64,000 nucleotides of DNA, from the NCBI RefSeq assembly GCF_001713455.1, contig NZ_CP016464.1, forward strand, positions 309,501 to 373,500, given 5' to 3'. The translations under genes were made by a program, and so were the position numbers. Positions 1 to 8,848 of the stretch are shown here, piece by piece (the first letter of the stretch is position 1; every line of letters begins with the position of its first letter). The DNA comes from Bosea sp. RAC05. Lineage in GTDB: Bacteria; Pseudomonadota; Alphaproteobacteria; Rhizobiales; Beijerinckiaceae. The notes under the pieces are model-generated. The model saw only the letters and a program-made list of their open reading frames with translations. It had not been told where the DNA came from and searched no databases.

Positions 1-559
1 GGTTCGCGCCAAAACCGGTGCGCCCGCGACCCGCGAGGAGGCGATCGAGCGGCTGAACGCCTATCTCAACAGCTTCACCACCCTGCAGGGCAACTTCATC
101 CAGCATGCCGCCGACGGCCGGCGGCTGGAGGGGCGCATCTATATCCAGCGACCGGGCAAGATGCGCTTCGAATACGAGCCGCCCGCCACGATCGAGGTGA
201 TCTCGGACGGCACCTCCGTGGCCGTGCGCGACAAGCGCCTCGCGACGCAGGACATCTACTCCCTCGGCCAGACCCCGCTGAAGTTCCTGGTGCGCGAGCG
301 CATGGATCTGGCCCGCGAGGGCACGATCACCGGCGCCGCGATCGATGGCGACGTGCTGACGCTGCGGCTGGAGGATCGCTCGACGCTGGGCGGAACCTCG
401 AAGATCGCGCTGAAATTCGATCTGACGGCGAATGTACTGCGGCAATGGGTCGTCATCGATCCGCAGGGCTACGAGACCACCGTGTCGCTCTACAATCTCG
501 ACACGCAGCGCCGCCCCGACGCCAAGAATTTCGTGATCGACTACCAGCGCAAGCTCTGA
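1..559 (+). CDS. lolA: LolA-type outer-membrane lipoprotein carrier protein (5' end outside window)
   Basis: The reading frame is open from base 2, so the start codon lies upstream; about 185 C-terminal residues are visible. The visible N-terminal part reads YLNSFTTLQGNF followed by GRIYIQRPGKMRFEYEPP, the LolA pattern in which a probe 'tracks over' lipoprotein acyl chains. LolA proteins carry lipoproteins across the periplasm from the LolCDE transporter to the outer membrane. A signal peptide should be in the missing part. The gene runs into xthA in the same direction; in rhizobial relatives ftsK commonly lies just upstream (from memory). Family assignment is firm; only the 5' end is missing. 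Confidence 0.88.
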   Translation, partial: VRAKTGAPATREEAIERLNAYLNSFTTLQGNFIQHAADGRRLEGRIYIQRPGKMRFEYEPPATIEVISDGTSVAVRDKRLATQDIYSLGQTPLKFLVRERMDLAREGTITGAAIDGDVLTLRLEDRSTLGGTSKIALKFDLTANVLRQWVVIDPQGYETTVSLYNLDTQRRPDAKNFVIDYQRKL

Positions 560-643
560 CGTCGGACGGGGGCCCGATCGGGCGTCTTGCCTTTTGCGCG
601 CCAGCGGATGAGTTTCCGGCACCCTTCTCGCCGGACGACCTCA

Positions 644-1459
644 GTGCAACTCACCGTCACAAGCTGGAACATCAACTCGGTCAGGCTGCGCATCGGCATG
701 GTCACCGATTTTCTCGGCCGCCATGCGCCCGATATCCTCTGCCTGCAGGAGACCAAGACGCCGGACGAGCAGTTCCCGGCCAAGGCCTTCGAGAAGGCGG
801 GCTATGTCCACCAGGCCTTCATCGGGCAGAAGGGCTATAACGGCGTCGCCATCGTCTCGAAGCTGCCCTTCAGCGAGCGCGACGCGATGGCGATGTGCGG
901 TCGCAACGACGCCCGGCACATGACCGTGGTGCTCGATGCCGCCGCCGGTGCCGCCGCAGGCATCGCGATCCACAATTTCTACATCCCCGCCGGCGGCGAC
1001 ATCCCCGACCCCGCGAAGAACGAGAAATTCGCCCATAAGCTCGCCTTCCTCGACGAGATCGGCGCCTGGAACGTGGCGAAACGCCCGACCGACCGACCGG
1101 CGATCCTCGTCGGCGATCTCAACATCGCGCCCTACGAGCACGATGTCTGGAGCCACAAGCAGCTCCTCGACGTGGTCAGCCACACCCCGATCGAAACCAC
1201 GACGCTGGAGCGGCTTCGCTCCGAAGGCGGCTGGACCGACGCGGCGCGCCTGCTGCGGCCGGAACCGGAGAAGCTCTACAGCTGGTGGAGCTACCGCGCC
1301 GCCGACTGGGAAGCATCGGATCGCGGCCGCCGGCTCGACCATATCTGGCTGTCGGACGCGCTGAGGCCGACGCTGCGCGACGTGACCTTCCTGCGCGAGG
1401 CGAGGGGCTGGGAACGGCCCTCGGACCATGTCCCGGTGACGGCGACGCTGCAGCTCTGA
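644..1459 (+). CDS. xthA: Exodeoxyribonuclease III / AP endonuclease
   Basis: An exonuclease III-family DNA repair enzyme that nicks DNA at abasic sites and removes 3' blocking groups. Seen: the SWNINSVRLR start of the endonuclease/exonuclease/phosphatase fold, the metal-binding Glu in QETK (about residue 36), GDLNIAP with the Asp-x-Asn pair, RLDHIW, and the terminal SDHVPV with the catalytic Asp-His. The GTG start at 644 is chosen because the homologous region begins VQLTVTSWN and the length (271 residues) then fits the family; a TTG at 587 would add 19 unrelated residues. It follows lolA by about 85 bp and converges with the next gene only 7 bp away. Confidence 0.93.
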   Translation: MQLTVTSWNINSVRLRIGMVTDFLGRHAPDILCLQETKTPDEQFPAKAFEKAGYVHQAFIGQKGYNGVAIVSKLPFSERDAMAMCGRNDARHMTVVLDAAAGAAAGIAIHNFYIPAGGDIPDPAKNEKFAHKLAFLDEIGAWNVAKRPTDRPAILVGDLNIAPYEHDVWSHKQLLDVVSHTPIETTTLERLRSEGGWTDAARLLRPEPEKLYSWWSYRAADWEASDRGRRLDHIWLSDALRPTLRDVTFLREARGWERPSDHVPVTATLQL

Positions 1460-1466
1460 GGCAAGC

Positions 1467-1931
1467 TCAGCCCCGATCGATCGCGATCAGGGCCTCCCGC
1501 ACAACCGTCAGCTGGTCGACGAAGCCGCGCAGCCTGTCGCTGATTGCCGCCGCGACGGCCTCCGCCGAGCCAGGTGATTCGGCCAGGACGCGGCGCATCA
1601 CGCTGCGCGACAGGCGCATCACCTGCGTCGGCTCGCGGGCGATCGCCGTGACCGGGCGTGCGACGGCCGTGAACAGGGCCATCTCGCCGATCAGGGCGCC
1701 GGGGCCGACGATCTCCTGCGCCGGTTGCCCGTCCTCGCGACTGTCGAGCGCGACCGCCCCCGAAATCACCAGCACCGCCCCGTCCGACGGCTCGCCGACG
1801 CGAAACAGCACGTCACCCGCTCTCAGGATGCGGCTCTCCGCGGCGAAGGCAATCAGCCTCAGCGCATCGCGCTCCATCAGGCCCAGCAGCGGCTGCCGGG
1901 CCAGCAGGGCGATGTCGTCGTCGAGGGCCAT
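1467..1931 (-). CDS. Cyclic nucleotide-binding domain protein (no DNA-binding domain)
   Basis: A 154-residue protein consisting almost only of a CAP/Crp-type effector domain (about residues 12-125). The beta-barrel core (GDVLFRVGEPSDGAVLVISG) and a phosphate-binding-cassette-like stretch, GALIGEMALF followed by an Arg in ARPVTA, are present. No helix-turn-helix follows; the C-terminus is a helix of about 30 residues. It starts only 3 bp after the response-regulator stop, so the two are almost certainly co-transcribed. The partner and the bound ligand (cAMP, cGMP or none) cannot be told from sequence. It may be a sensor subunit acting with the regulator, which is inference from context. Confidence 0.8.
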   Translation of the reverse strand: MALDDDIALLARQPLLGLMERDALRLIAFAAESRILRAGDVLFRVGEPSDGAVLVISGAVALDSREDGQPAQEIVGPGALIGEMALFTAVARPVTAIAREPTQVMRLSRSVMRRVLAESPGSAEAVAAAISDRLRGFVDQLTVVREALIAIDRG

Positions 1932-1934
1932 ATC

Positions 1935-2621
1935 CTAGGGGTTGAGCCGGTAGCCGCCGGCATCCGTCACCAGCAGGCGGGCATTGCCCGGGTCGGGCTC
2001 GATCTTCTGGCGCAGCCGGTAGATATGCGTCTCGAGCGTATGGGTGGTGACCTGGCTGTTGTAGCCCCAGACCTCCTGCAGCAGCACCTCGCGCGCGATC
2101 GGCTTGCGACCGGCCCGGTATAGGAAGCGCAGGATCGCGGTTTCCTTCTCGGTCAGCTTGGTCTTCGAGCCCTTCTCGCTGACGAGGAGCTTGGAGCCGG
2201 GGTGGAACGTATAGGGACCGACCTGGAAGACCGCGTCCTCGCTCGCCTCATATTGCCGCAGATGCGCGCGGATGCGCGCCAGCAGAACGGCGAACTTGAA
2301 CGGCTTGACGACATAATCGTTGGCGCCCGCTTCCAGCCCCAGCACCGTGTCGGCGTCGGAGCCTTGGCCGGTGAGCATGATGACCGGGCTCTTGAAGCCG
2401 TTCTTGCGCATCAGCTTCACCGCCTCGCGCCCGTCCATGTCGGGCAGGCCGACATCCATGATGGCGAGGTCGATGCGCTCCGCCTGCACCGCCTTGACCG
2501 CGCCCGTGGCCGTGCCAGCGGTCGAGAGCTTGAACTCGTCATAGAGCGCGAGCTGCTCGGCGAGCGCGTCTCGCAGGGTCTGGTCGTCGTCGACCAGAAG
2601 GATATGATGCACGGCGGGCAT
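1935..2621 (-). CDS. OmpR-family response regulator (CenR-like)
   Basis: A two-domain transcription factor of 228 residues. Receiver domain (about 5-120): acidic pocket VDDD (10-13), phospho-acceptor Asp56 in IMDVGLPDMDG, conserved Lys106 in VVKPF. Winged helix (about 130-228): LTEKETAILRFLYRAG and VTTHTLETHIYRLRQKIE, the OmpR/PhoB recognition region. The wording of the linker and effector domain resembles the alphaproteobacterial envelope regulator CenR as I remember it; a tree would be needed to assign it. The ATG at 2621 is used; a GTG at 2636 would add five residues. No histidine kinase is adjacent. It is divergent from an L,D-transpeptidase and overlies a cyclic-nucleotide-binding gene. 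Confidence 0.88.
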   Translation of the reverse strand: MPAVHHILLVDDDQTLRDALAEQLALYDEFKLSTAGTATGAVKAVQAERIDLAIMDVGLPDMDGREAVKLMRKNGFKSPVIMLTGQGSDADTVLGLEAGANDYVVKPFKFAVLLARIRAHLRQYEASEDAVFQVGPYTFHPGSKLLVSEKGSKTKLTEKETAILRFLYRAGRKPIAREVLLQEVWGYNSQVTTHTLETHIYRLRQKIEPDPGNARLLVTDAGGYRLNP

Positions 2622-2701
2622 GGGGATCGTTCGCACGAGAAATGACGCGTTACCATGAGCCCGCTGAATCGCGACCGCAAGTCACGCGCAATGGAATTCC
2701 C

Positions 2702-3271
2702 GTGAGAAACCGTGATCGGACAGGCTTCCGCCTGCCTCCAGGACGCCCCCGTCTGCTCTTGAGCCTGCGTGTCTTCGCCTCGGTCCGCGACCGCAGGAAG
2801 GGCTTTCTGGTCGCCGGTGGCGCGGCCTTTCCCTGCGCGCTGGGCCGCTCCGGCATCGGCACGCTCAAGCGCGAGGGCGACGGCCGGACGCCTCGCGCCG
2901 AACTGCCGCTGCGCCGCGTGCTCTACCGCGCCGACCGCATCGGCCGCCCGCTCAGCCTGCTGCCGCTGCGCAGGATCGCCCCGCGCGACGCCTGGTGCGA
3001 CGATAGGACGGATCGCCGCTACAATCGCCTGATCGACCGCCCGCCCGGCGAAGCCGAGGAACGGCTGACCCGCGAGGACCATCTCTACGACGTCATCGTC
3101 GAACTCGGCTGGAACGACGCCCCGGTCGTGCGCGGGCGCGGCAGCGCGATCTTCTGGCACCTCGCCCGGCCCGGCTTCACCCCGACGGCGGGCTGCGTCG
3201 CGGTCGAACGTCACGTTTTTGCGAAGGTCCTGCCCCGGCTGGCACGGCGCTGCGTGATGCTGGTCAGATAA
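2702..3271 (+). CDS. L,D-transpeptidase (YkuD) family protein
   Basis: A YkuD-fold catalytic domain with the active-site signature His153...Cys165 in HLARPGFTPTAGCVAV, plus the upstream GDGRTPRAELPLRRVLYR and YDVIVELGWND blocks found in the Rhizobiales/cyanobacterial group. Such enzymes make 3-3 peptidoglycan crosslinks or attach proteins to the wall. No clear signal peptide or LysM/peptidoglycan-binding domain is visible, which is usual for this short subgroup but leaves export unexplained. The GTG at 2702 has GGAA 7 bp upstream and leaves 80 bp for divergent promoters; an ATG at 2642 (20 more residues) is possible. Confidence 0.83.
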   Translation: MRNRDRTGFRLPPGRPRLLLSLRVFASVRDRRKGFLVAGGAAFPCALGRSGIGTLKREGDGRTPRAELPLRRVLYRADRIGRPLSLLPLRRIAPRDAWCDDRTDRRYNRLIDRPPGEAEERLTREDHLYDVIVELGWNDAPVVRGRGSAIFWHLARPGFTPTAGCVAVERHVFAKVLPRLARRCVMLVR

Positions 3272-3384
3272 GTCGCGCCGGATTATGGAGGCTGCGAGCA
3301 CCGTCTCGACCCTCTCCAGGCACCGTCCGACGGCCATGCGGGCACCGTCCCGCACCCGTCACGGTTTCCAAGCTCGAGACTGTC

Positions 3385-3768
3385 ATGACCGACACCCCCT
3401 CCGACACCCTCCGTTTCGGCCGGATCGCCGCCACCATTGCCGTCGGCGACATGGCGCGCGCCTGCGATTTCTATGTCGGCGCGATGGGGTTCAGCAAAAC
3501 CTTCGAAAACGGCGAGCCCGTCGGTTTCGTCATCCTGAAGCGCGATGCGGCTGAACTGCATCTGACGCTGCAGCGCAACCACAGGCCGGCGCCGTTCACT
3601 GTGGCCCACATGCTGGTCGAGGACATCGACACCCTGCACGCCATTATCCGGGCCCACGGCCTGCGCATCGTCAAGGGCCTGCGCGACAAGGACTATGGCC
3701 TGCGCGCCTTCGTCTTCGAGGATCCGGACGGCAACCGCATCGACGTCGGGGAACCCCTGAAGCGGTAG
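3385..3768 (+). CDS. VOC (glyoxalase/bleomycin-resistance) family protein
   Basis: A 127-residue single VOC module: the first beta-alpha-beta-beta unit (TIAVGDMARACDFYVGAMGF) and the second, ending in FVFEDPDGNRIDVGEP. The C-terminal FEDPDGN motif is typical of the superfamily; the metal ligands are only partly recognisable, so whether it is a lyase, a dioxygenase-like enzyme or a binding protein (for example of a drug) is undetermined. It is monocistronic, following the L,D-transpeptidase after 113 bp and ending close to an inverted repeat. The function label is at superfamily level only. Confidence 0.8.
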   Translation: MTDTPSDTLRFGRIAATIAVGDMARACDFYVGAMGFSKTFENGEPVGFVILKRDAAELHLTLQRNHRPAPFTVAHMLVEDIDTLHAIIRAHGLRIVKGLRDKDYGLRAFVFEDPDGNRIDVGEPLKR

Positions 3769-3783
3769 TCGCCCGGTGCGCCA

Positions 3784-3860
3784 TCATTGCGAGCGCAGCG
3801 AAGCAATCCAGAAATGCAGTGCTCGACGCTGCCGGGATCTCTTCGCTGCGCTCGCAATGA
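3784..3860. repeat. Intergenic inverted repeat, REP-like (family 1)
   Basis: Two exact 20-bp arms, 3784-3803 (TCATTGCGAGCGCAGCGAAG) and 3841-3860 (its reverse complement), separated by 37 bp. The element sits between the convergent VOC and YggS genes. Repeats with ATTGCGAGCGCAGCGAAGC cores are widespread in Bradyrhizobium/Bosea-type genomes (from memory). It may act as an mRNA stabiliser or a terminator; no T-tract follows. Confidence 0.8.
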
Positions 3861-3871
3861 CGATAGACGCC

Positions 3872-4537
3872 TCAGCCCCGTGCACCGAAGATGGCGCTGC
3901 CGACGCGGACATGCGTCGCCCCGAGCTGGATCGCCGCCTCGTAATCGGCGCTCATGCCCATCGACAGGCCGCGCAGGCCGTGGCGGGCCGCGATCTTCGC
4001 CAGCAGCGCGAAATGCGGCGAGGGCGGATCCTCCGCGGGCGGAATGCACATCAGCCCCTCGATCACCAGACCGTGATGAACGCGGCAGCTCTCGAGGAAG
4101 GCATCGATCGCGCTGGGGCTGACGCCGCCCTTCTGCGGCTCGTCACCCGTGTTGACCTGGACATAGAGCGTCGGCGCCCGGCCGCTGCGCGCGATCTCGC
4201 GGGCCAGCTCCTTGGCGAGGCTCTCGCGGTCGAGCGAGTGGATCGCGTCGAAGAGCTCGACCGCCTCCCTCGCCTTGTTCGACTGCAGCGGCCCGATCAT
4301 GTGGACCTGCGCGTCGGGAAAACGCTCTTTCAGCGCCGGCCATTTCGCCTTCGCCTCCTGGACGTAGTTCTCGCCGAAGATCCGCTGACCGGCCTCGAGC
4401 ACCGGCAGGATCGCCTCGGCCGGCATTGTCTTGGACACCGCGATCAGCGCCACCGAATCGGGATCACGCTCGACATCGCGCGCGGCCCGCGCGATCGCCG
4501 CCCGGGTTTCCCTCCATCGCTTCACCGTATCGCTCAT
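3872..4537 (-). CDS. YggS-family pyridoxal-phosphate homeostasis protein
   Basis: A 221-residue single-domain PLP protein with the alanine-racemase-like N-terminal barrel. The cofactor lysine is Lys36 in AVSKT; FGENYVQE, HMIGPLQSNK and the C-terminal SMGMSADYEAAIQLGATHVRVGSAIFG blocks are diagnostic. YggS/PROSC proteins bind and buffer pyridoxal phosphate and affect amino-acid metabolism; no catalytic reaction is established. It is divergent from leuS with 95 bp between starts. Confidence 0.93.
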   Translation of the reverse strand: MSDTVKRWRETRAAIARAARDVERDPDSVALIAVSKTMPAEAILPVLEAGQRIFGENYVQEAKAKWPALKERFPDAQVHMIGPLQSNKAREAVELFDAIHSLDRESLAKELAREIARSGRAPTLYVQVNTGDEPQKGGVSPSAIDAFLESCRVHHGLVIEGLMCIPPAEDPPSPHFALLAKIAARHGLRGLSMGMSADYEAAIQLGATHVRVGSAIFGARG

Positions 4538-4632
4538 CGCATGCCCTCGTATGCCCGGCGCGGCGTTGACCGCGCCGCCTCAATGGTGTCCTAGTCCCGG
4601 CACCTCCGATGATGCAAGAATAGCCCGCTGCC

Positions 4633-7257
4633 ATGGCCGTCGAACGCTACAATCCCAAGGAATCCGAGCCGAAATGGCGCGCCGTCTGGCAGGAGCGCAA
4701 GCTCTTCGAGACGCGCAACGACGACCCGCGGCCGAGCTACTACGTGCTCGAGATGTTTCCCTACCCGTCGGGCCGCATCCATATGGGCCATGTCCGCAAC
4801 TACGCGATGGGCGACGTGGTCGCGCGCTACAAGCGTGCCAAGGGCTTCGCCGTGCTGCACCCGATGGGGTGGGACGCCTTCGGCCTGCCGGCGGAAAACG
4901 CCGCCAAGCAGAAGAACGTGCACCCGCGCGAATGGACCTACGCCAACATCGCCGCGATGCGCACGCAGCTCCAGTCCATGGGGCTCTCGCTCGACTGGAG
5001 CCGCGAGCTCGCGACCTGCGACCCGTCCTATTACCGCCACCAGCAGAAGATGTTCCTGGACTTCCTCAAGGCCGGGCTCGTCGACCGCAAGACGGCGAAG
5101 GTGAACTGGGATCCGGTCGACGAGACCGTGCTCGCCAATGAGCAGGTCATCGACGGCAAGGGCTGGCGCTCGGGCGCGCCGGTCGAGATCCGCGAGCTGA
5201 CGCAGTGGTTCTTCAAGATCACGACCTTCGGTCAGGAGCTGCATGACGCGCTGGAGGGTCTGACCCGCTGGCCCGACAAGGTGCGGCTGATGCAGAAGAA
5301 CTGGATCGGCCGTTCGGAAGGGCTGCTGGTTCGTTTCGCGCTCGAATCGAATGCCTTCGGCGCCGAAGAGGTCGAGGTCTACACGACGCGGCCCGACACG
5401 CTGTTCGGCGCGAAGTTCCTCGGCATCGCCCCCGATCACCCCCTCGCCAAGGCCGCCGCTGCGGAAAATCCGGCGCTGCAGGCCTTCATCGAGGAGTGCA
5501 AGCGCACCGGCACGGCCCAGGAGAACATCGACAAGGCCGAGAAGCTCGGCTTCGACACGGGCCTGCGCGTCGCGCATCCCTTCGATCCGTCCTGGACGCT
5601 GCCGGTCTATGTCGCGAACTTCATCCTGATGGAGTACGGCACGGGCGCCATCTTCGGCTGCCCGGCGCATGACCAGCGCGACCTCGACTTCGTCAACAAA
5701 TACGGCCTCGGCAACATGCCGGTGGTCGCGCCCGAGGGCGTCGATCCGGCGAGCTTCGTCATCACCGACACGGCTTATGTCGACGACGGCCGCATGATCA
5801 ATTCGCGCTTCCTCGACGGCCTGACGATTGCGCAGGCCAAGGAGGAGGTCGCCCGACGTCTCGAAAGCGAGAGCCGCGGCCATCGCCCGGTCGCCGCCCG
5901 CAAGGTCAATTTCCGCCTGCGCGACTGGGGCATTTCGCGCCAGCGCTACTGGGGCTGCCCGATTCCGGTCATTCATTGTTCCGCCTGCGGAACGGTTCCG
6001 GTCCCCGATGCCGACCTGCCGGTGAAGCTGCCCGACGACGTCTCCTTCAACCGGCCGGGCAACCCGCTCGACCATCACCCGAGCTGGAAGCATGTCGCCT
6101 GCCCGCAATGCGGCGCGGCCGCCCGGCGCGAAACCGACACGATGGACACCTTCGTCGATTCGTCCTGGTATTTCGCCCGCTTCACCGATCCCTGGCGGAC
6201 CGAGAGCCCGACGGACCGCGCCGTCGTCGACCGCTTCCTGCCGGTCGACCAGTATATCGGCGGCGTCGAGCACGCGATCCTGCACCTGCTCTATTCGCGC
6301 TTCTTCACCCGCGCGATGAAGGCGACGGGCCATGCCGGGCTGGACGAGCCCTTCGACGGCATGTTCACGCAAGGCATGGTCGTTCACGAGACCTATCGCG
6401 ACGCGGCCGGCAACTGGGTCGAGCCTGGCGATGTCCGCATCGAGACCGAGGGCAGCGAGCGTCGCGGCTTCCATGTCGAATCCGGCGAGCCGATCGAGAT
6501 CGGTGCGATCGAGAAGATGTCGAAGTCGAAGAAGAACGTCGTCGATCCCGACGACATCATCGCCTCCTACGGCGCCGACACCGCCCGCTGGTTCATGCTG
6601 TCGGATTCGCCGCCGGACCGCGACGTGATCTGGACCGACGAGGGCGTGCAGGGTGCCGCGCGCTTCGTTCAGCGCCTCTGGCGTCTGCTGAACGAGATCG
6701 CCGAGCGGACCGGCAACGCCGCCACTGCGCCTGACGCGACCGGAGAGGCGGCCCAGACACTGCGCAAGGCCACCCACAGGGCGCTGGACGCCGTCGGCAA
6801 CGATATCGAGCGGCTCGCCTTCAACCGCTGCATCGCGCATGTCTACACGCTGACCAACGCGATCGGGAAGGCGCTCGATGCGGCAGCCGAAAGCGCCACC
6901 CTGCCGCCGGATCAGGCCTTCGCGCTGCACGAGGCCGGCGTCGTGGTCACCCAACTCGTCGCGCCGATGATGCCGCATCTGGCGGAGGAATGCTGGCGGG
7001 TACTCGGCCAGATCGGCCTGGCCGGCGAGGCCGCCTGGCCGGTCGCGGAGGCCGCGCTGCTGAAGGACGACAGCATCGTTCTGCCCGTGCAGGTCAACGG
7101 CAAGAAGCGCGCCGAGGTGACCGTGCCAGCCGATGCGGATATCATCGCCGTCGAGGCGCTGGTGCGCGCATCCGATGTCGTCGCGAAGGCGCTTGACGGC
7201 CGCGCGATCCGCAAGATCATCGTGGTTCCCGGGAGAATCGTGAATGTCGTCCTCTGA
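4633..7257 (+). CDS. leuS: Leucyl-tRNA synthetase
   Basis: A class I synthetase of 874 residues, full family length. The HIGH-type motif is HMGH at 50-53 ([20 protein letters not shown]) and the KMSKS loop lies at about 628 ([14 protein letters not shown]). Between them are the CP1 editing domain ([10 protein letters not shown]..., [15 protein letters not shown]) and the leucine-specific zinc-ribbon-like region with CSACG and CPQCG. A C-terminal anticodon/alpha-beta domain closes the protein. It charges tRNA-Leu in the cytoplasm. Its last codons overlap the lptE start by 14 bp, so lptE is probably translationally coupled. Confidence 0.97.
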   Translation: MAVERYNPKESEPKWRAVWQERKLFETRNDDPRPSYYVLEMFPYPSGRIHMGHVRNYAMGDVVARYKRAKGFAVLHPMGWDAFGLPAENAAKQKNVHPREWTYANIAAMRTQLQSMGLSLDWSRELATCDPSYYRHQQKMFLDFLKAGLVDRKTAKVNWDPVDETVLANEQVIDGKGWRSGAPVEIRELTQWFFKITTFGQELHDALEGLTRWPDKVRLMQKNWIGRSEGLLVRFALESNAFGAEEVEVYTTRPDTLFGAKFLGIAPDHPLAKAAAAENPALQAFIEECKRTGTAQENIDKAEKLGFDTGLRVAHPFDPSWTLPVYVANFILMEYGTGAIFGCPAHDQRDLDFVNKYGLGNMPVVAPEGVDPASFVITDTAYVDDGRMINSRFLDGLTIAQAKEEVARRLESESRGHRPVAARKVNFRLRDWGISRQRYWGCPIPVIHCSACGTVPVPDADLPVKLPDDVSFNRPGNPLDHHPSWKHVACPQCGAAARRETDTMDTFVDSSWYFARFTDPWRTESPTDRAVVDRFLPVDQYIGGVEHAILHLLYSRFFTRAMKATGHAGLDEPFDGMFTQGMVVHETYRDAAGNWVEPGDVRIETEGSERRGFHVESGEPIEIGAIEKMSKSKKNVVDPDDIIASYGADTARWFMLSDSPPDRDVIWTDEGVQGAARFVQRLWRLLNEIAERTGNAATAPDATGEAAQTLRKATHRALDAVGNDIERLAFNRCIAHVYTLTNAIGKALDAAAESATLPPDQAFALHEAGVVVTQLVAPMMPHLAEECWRVLGQIGLAGEAAWPVAEAALLKDDSIVLPVQVNGKKRAEVTVPADADIIAVEALVRASDVVAKALDGRAIRKIIVVPGRIVNVVL

Positions 7258-7795
7258 GACTGGTCGCCCCGGAGCCCTGCGGGGCTCCCGCCTGATGCTC
7301 GCCGCGGCCCTGATCGCGGCAGCGGCAGCAGGCGGATGTTTCCAGCCCCTCTATGCCGAAAACACGCGCTCCATCACCGGCGGCAGCGTCAAGGACACCT
7401 TCAAGGAGATCCAGGTCCCCGAGATCAAGGGGCTGATCGGCCATTACCTGCGCAACGAGCTGGTCTTCGAGCTCGATGGCGGCAACGAGCCGGACCGCGC
7501 CAAAAGGCTGACCTTCCAGACGCAGATCTCCGAGGCGATCGAGGTCGTGACCGTCGACTACGCCAACGGCCGGGCCGATTCGGCCATTCTGGTCGCGACG
7601 GCGACATGGTCCCTCACCGATACGGCTTCCGGAAAGGTCGTCTCCAGGGGGAGCAATGTCGTCCGAGCTCCCTATGAGCGCTCGACGCAGCGTTTCGCCA
7701 CGGTGAGGGCGGCCCGCGACGCCCAGATTCGTGCGGCGAAGAACCTCGCCACGCTGATTCGCGGGCAGATCGCCGCCGACCTCGTGGCCGGCTGA
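7244..7795 (+). CDS. lptE: LPS-assembly lipoprotein LptE-like
   Basis: A 183-residue envelope protein. An N-terminal basic stretch and hydrophobic segment ([14 protein letters not shown]) end in a lipobox-type Cys at about residue 32, followed by FQPLYA, the hallmark of alphaproteobacterial LptE. LptE plugs the LptD barrel that inserts LPS into the outer leaflet of the outer membrane. Sequence beyond the first 40 residues is poorly conserved in this family, so the call also rests on the leuS-lptE-holA gene order common in alphaproteobacteria. holA begins 17 bp downstream. Confidence 0.85.
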   Translation: MSSSETGRPGALRGSRLMLAAALIAAAAAGGCFQPLYAENTRSITGGSVKDTFKEIQVPEIKGLIGHYLRNELVFELDGGNEPDRAKRLTFQTQISEAIEVVTVDYANGRADSAILVATATWSLTDTASGKVVSRGSNVVRAPYERSTQRFATVRAARDAQIRAAKNLATLIRGQIAADLVAG

Positions 7796-7812
7796 GCGGA
7801 TCAGGACGCCGC

Positions 7813-8844
7813 ATGGCCTCGATCAAGGCGCATGAGGCGGACCGCGCGCTCGCCCGGCTGGACCCCGCCTATCGCCTGGTGCTGATCTACGGTCCCGATG
7901 CCGGCCTCGTCTCGGAGCGCGCCGCGGCCCTCGCCCGGGCCCATGTCGACGATCCGCAGGATGCCTTCCAGCTCGTCCGGATGAGCGGCGACGAGATTGC
8001 CGGCGACCCGCTCAAACTCGTTGACGAAGCCAACACCATTGGAATGTTCGGCGGGCGGCGCGCGATCCGCGTCTCGCCTACCGCCAAGATGCTGCTCGCC
8101 GCTGTCGAGCCGCTCCTGGCCACCCCCTCGCAGGATGCCATCGTCATCGTCGAGGCCGGCGATCTCCAGCGCACCAATCCGCTGCGAACCGCCTGCGAGC
8201 GCGCACGGACCGCGCTCGCCGTGCCCTGCTATGGCGACGCCGCGCGCGATCTCGGCACCATCATCGACGAGATGGTCCGCGCCGCCGGCAAAAGCATCGA
8301 CCGGACCAGCCGTGACCTGCTCGCCGGCCTGCTCGGCGGCGACCGGCAGACCTCGCGCCGGGAAATCGAGAAGCTTCTGCTCTATGTCGGCGACGATCCC
8401 ACGATCGGGCAGGCGCATATCGAGGCCGTCGTCGGCGACACCGCCCAGCGCGAGCAGGCCATGCCCGTCGACGCCGTCTTCGCGGGGAAGCTGCCCGTCC
8501 TCGACCTCGCACAGGCCAAGCTCGCGAGCGAAGGACTTGATGCCGGCGTCATGCTCGGCGCCGTGCTGCGGCACGCTCTGGCGCTGCTGAAGGCCCGGCA
8601 GGGGGTCGATGCCGGCCGCAGCGCCCGCGACATGGTGGCGGCGATGCGCCTGCCCTATCCGCGCATCGCCACCACGGAGGCGGCGCTGTCGGCCTGGAGC
8701 ACGGCGAAGCTGATGGAGGCGGTGACGCTGCTGGGCAATGCCACGCTCGCCGCGCGCCGCGACGGCGATCTCGGCCGGGCCGGCGCGACGCGGGCGCTGT
8801 GGACGCTGGCGCGCCTCGGCCGGGTGGCCGGGCGCGGGGACTAG
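7813..8844 (+). CDS. holA: DNA polymerase III delta subunit
   Basis: A 343-residue clamp-loader subunit. The N-terminal part (YRLVLIYGPDAGLVSERAAAL) is the degenerate nucleotide-binding domain of HolA, followed by LVDEANTIGMFGGRRAIRV, which corresponds to the beta-clamp-opening region, and a C-terminal helical collar domain (VMLGAVLRHALALL). Delta opens the sliding clamp during loading. Third gene of the leuS-lptE-holA operon; it ends 4 bp from the convergent parB stop. Confidence 0.92.
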   Translation: MASIKAHEADRALARLDPAYRLVLIYGPDAGLVSERAAALARAHVDDPQDAFQLVRMSGDEIAGDPLKLVDEANTIGMFGGRRAIRVSPTAKMLLAAVEPLLATPSQDAIVIVEAGDLQRTNPLRTACERARTALAVPCYGDAARDLGTIIDEMVRAAGKSIDRTSRDLLAGLLGGDRQTSRREIEKLLLYVGDDPTIGQAHIEAVVGDTAQREQAMPVDAVFAGKLPVLDLAQAKLASEGLDAGVMLGAVLRHALALLKARQGVDAGRSARDMVAAMRLPYPRIATTEAALSAWSTAKLMEAVTLLGNATLAARRDGDLGRAGATRALWTLARLGRVAGRGD

Positions 8845-8848
8845 TCGT

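Noticed and set aside
4591..6978. Long open frame antisense to leuS
   Set aside because: The leuS frame has all synthetase motifs; the antisense frame has none.
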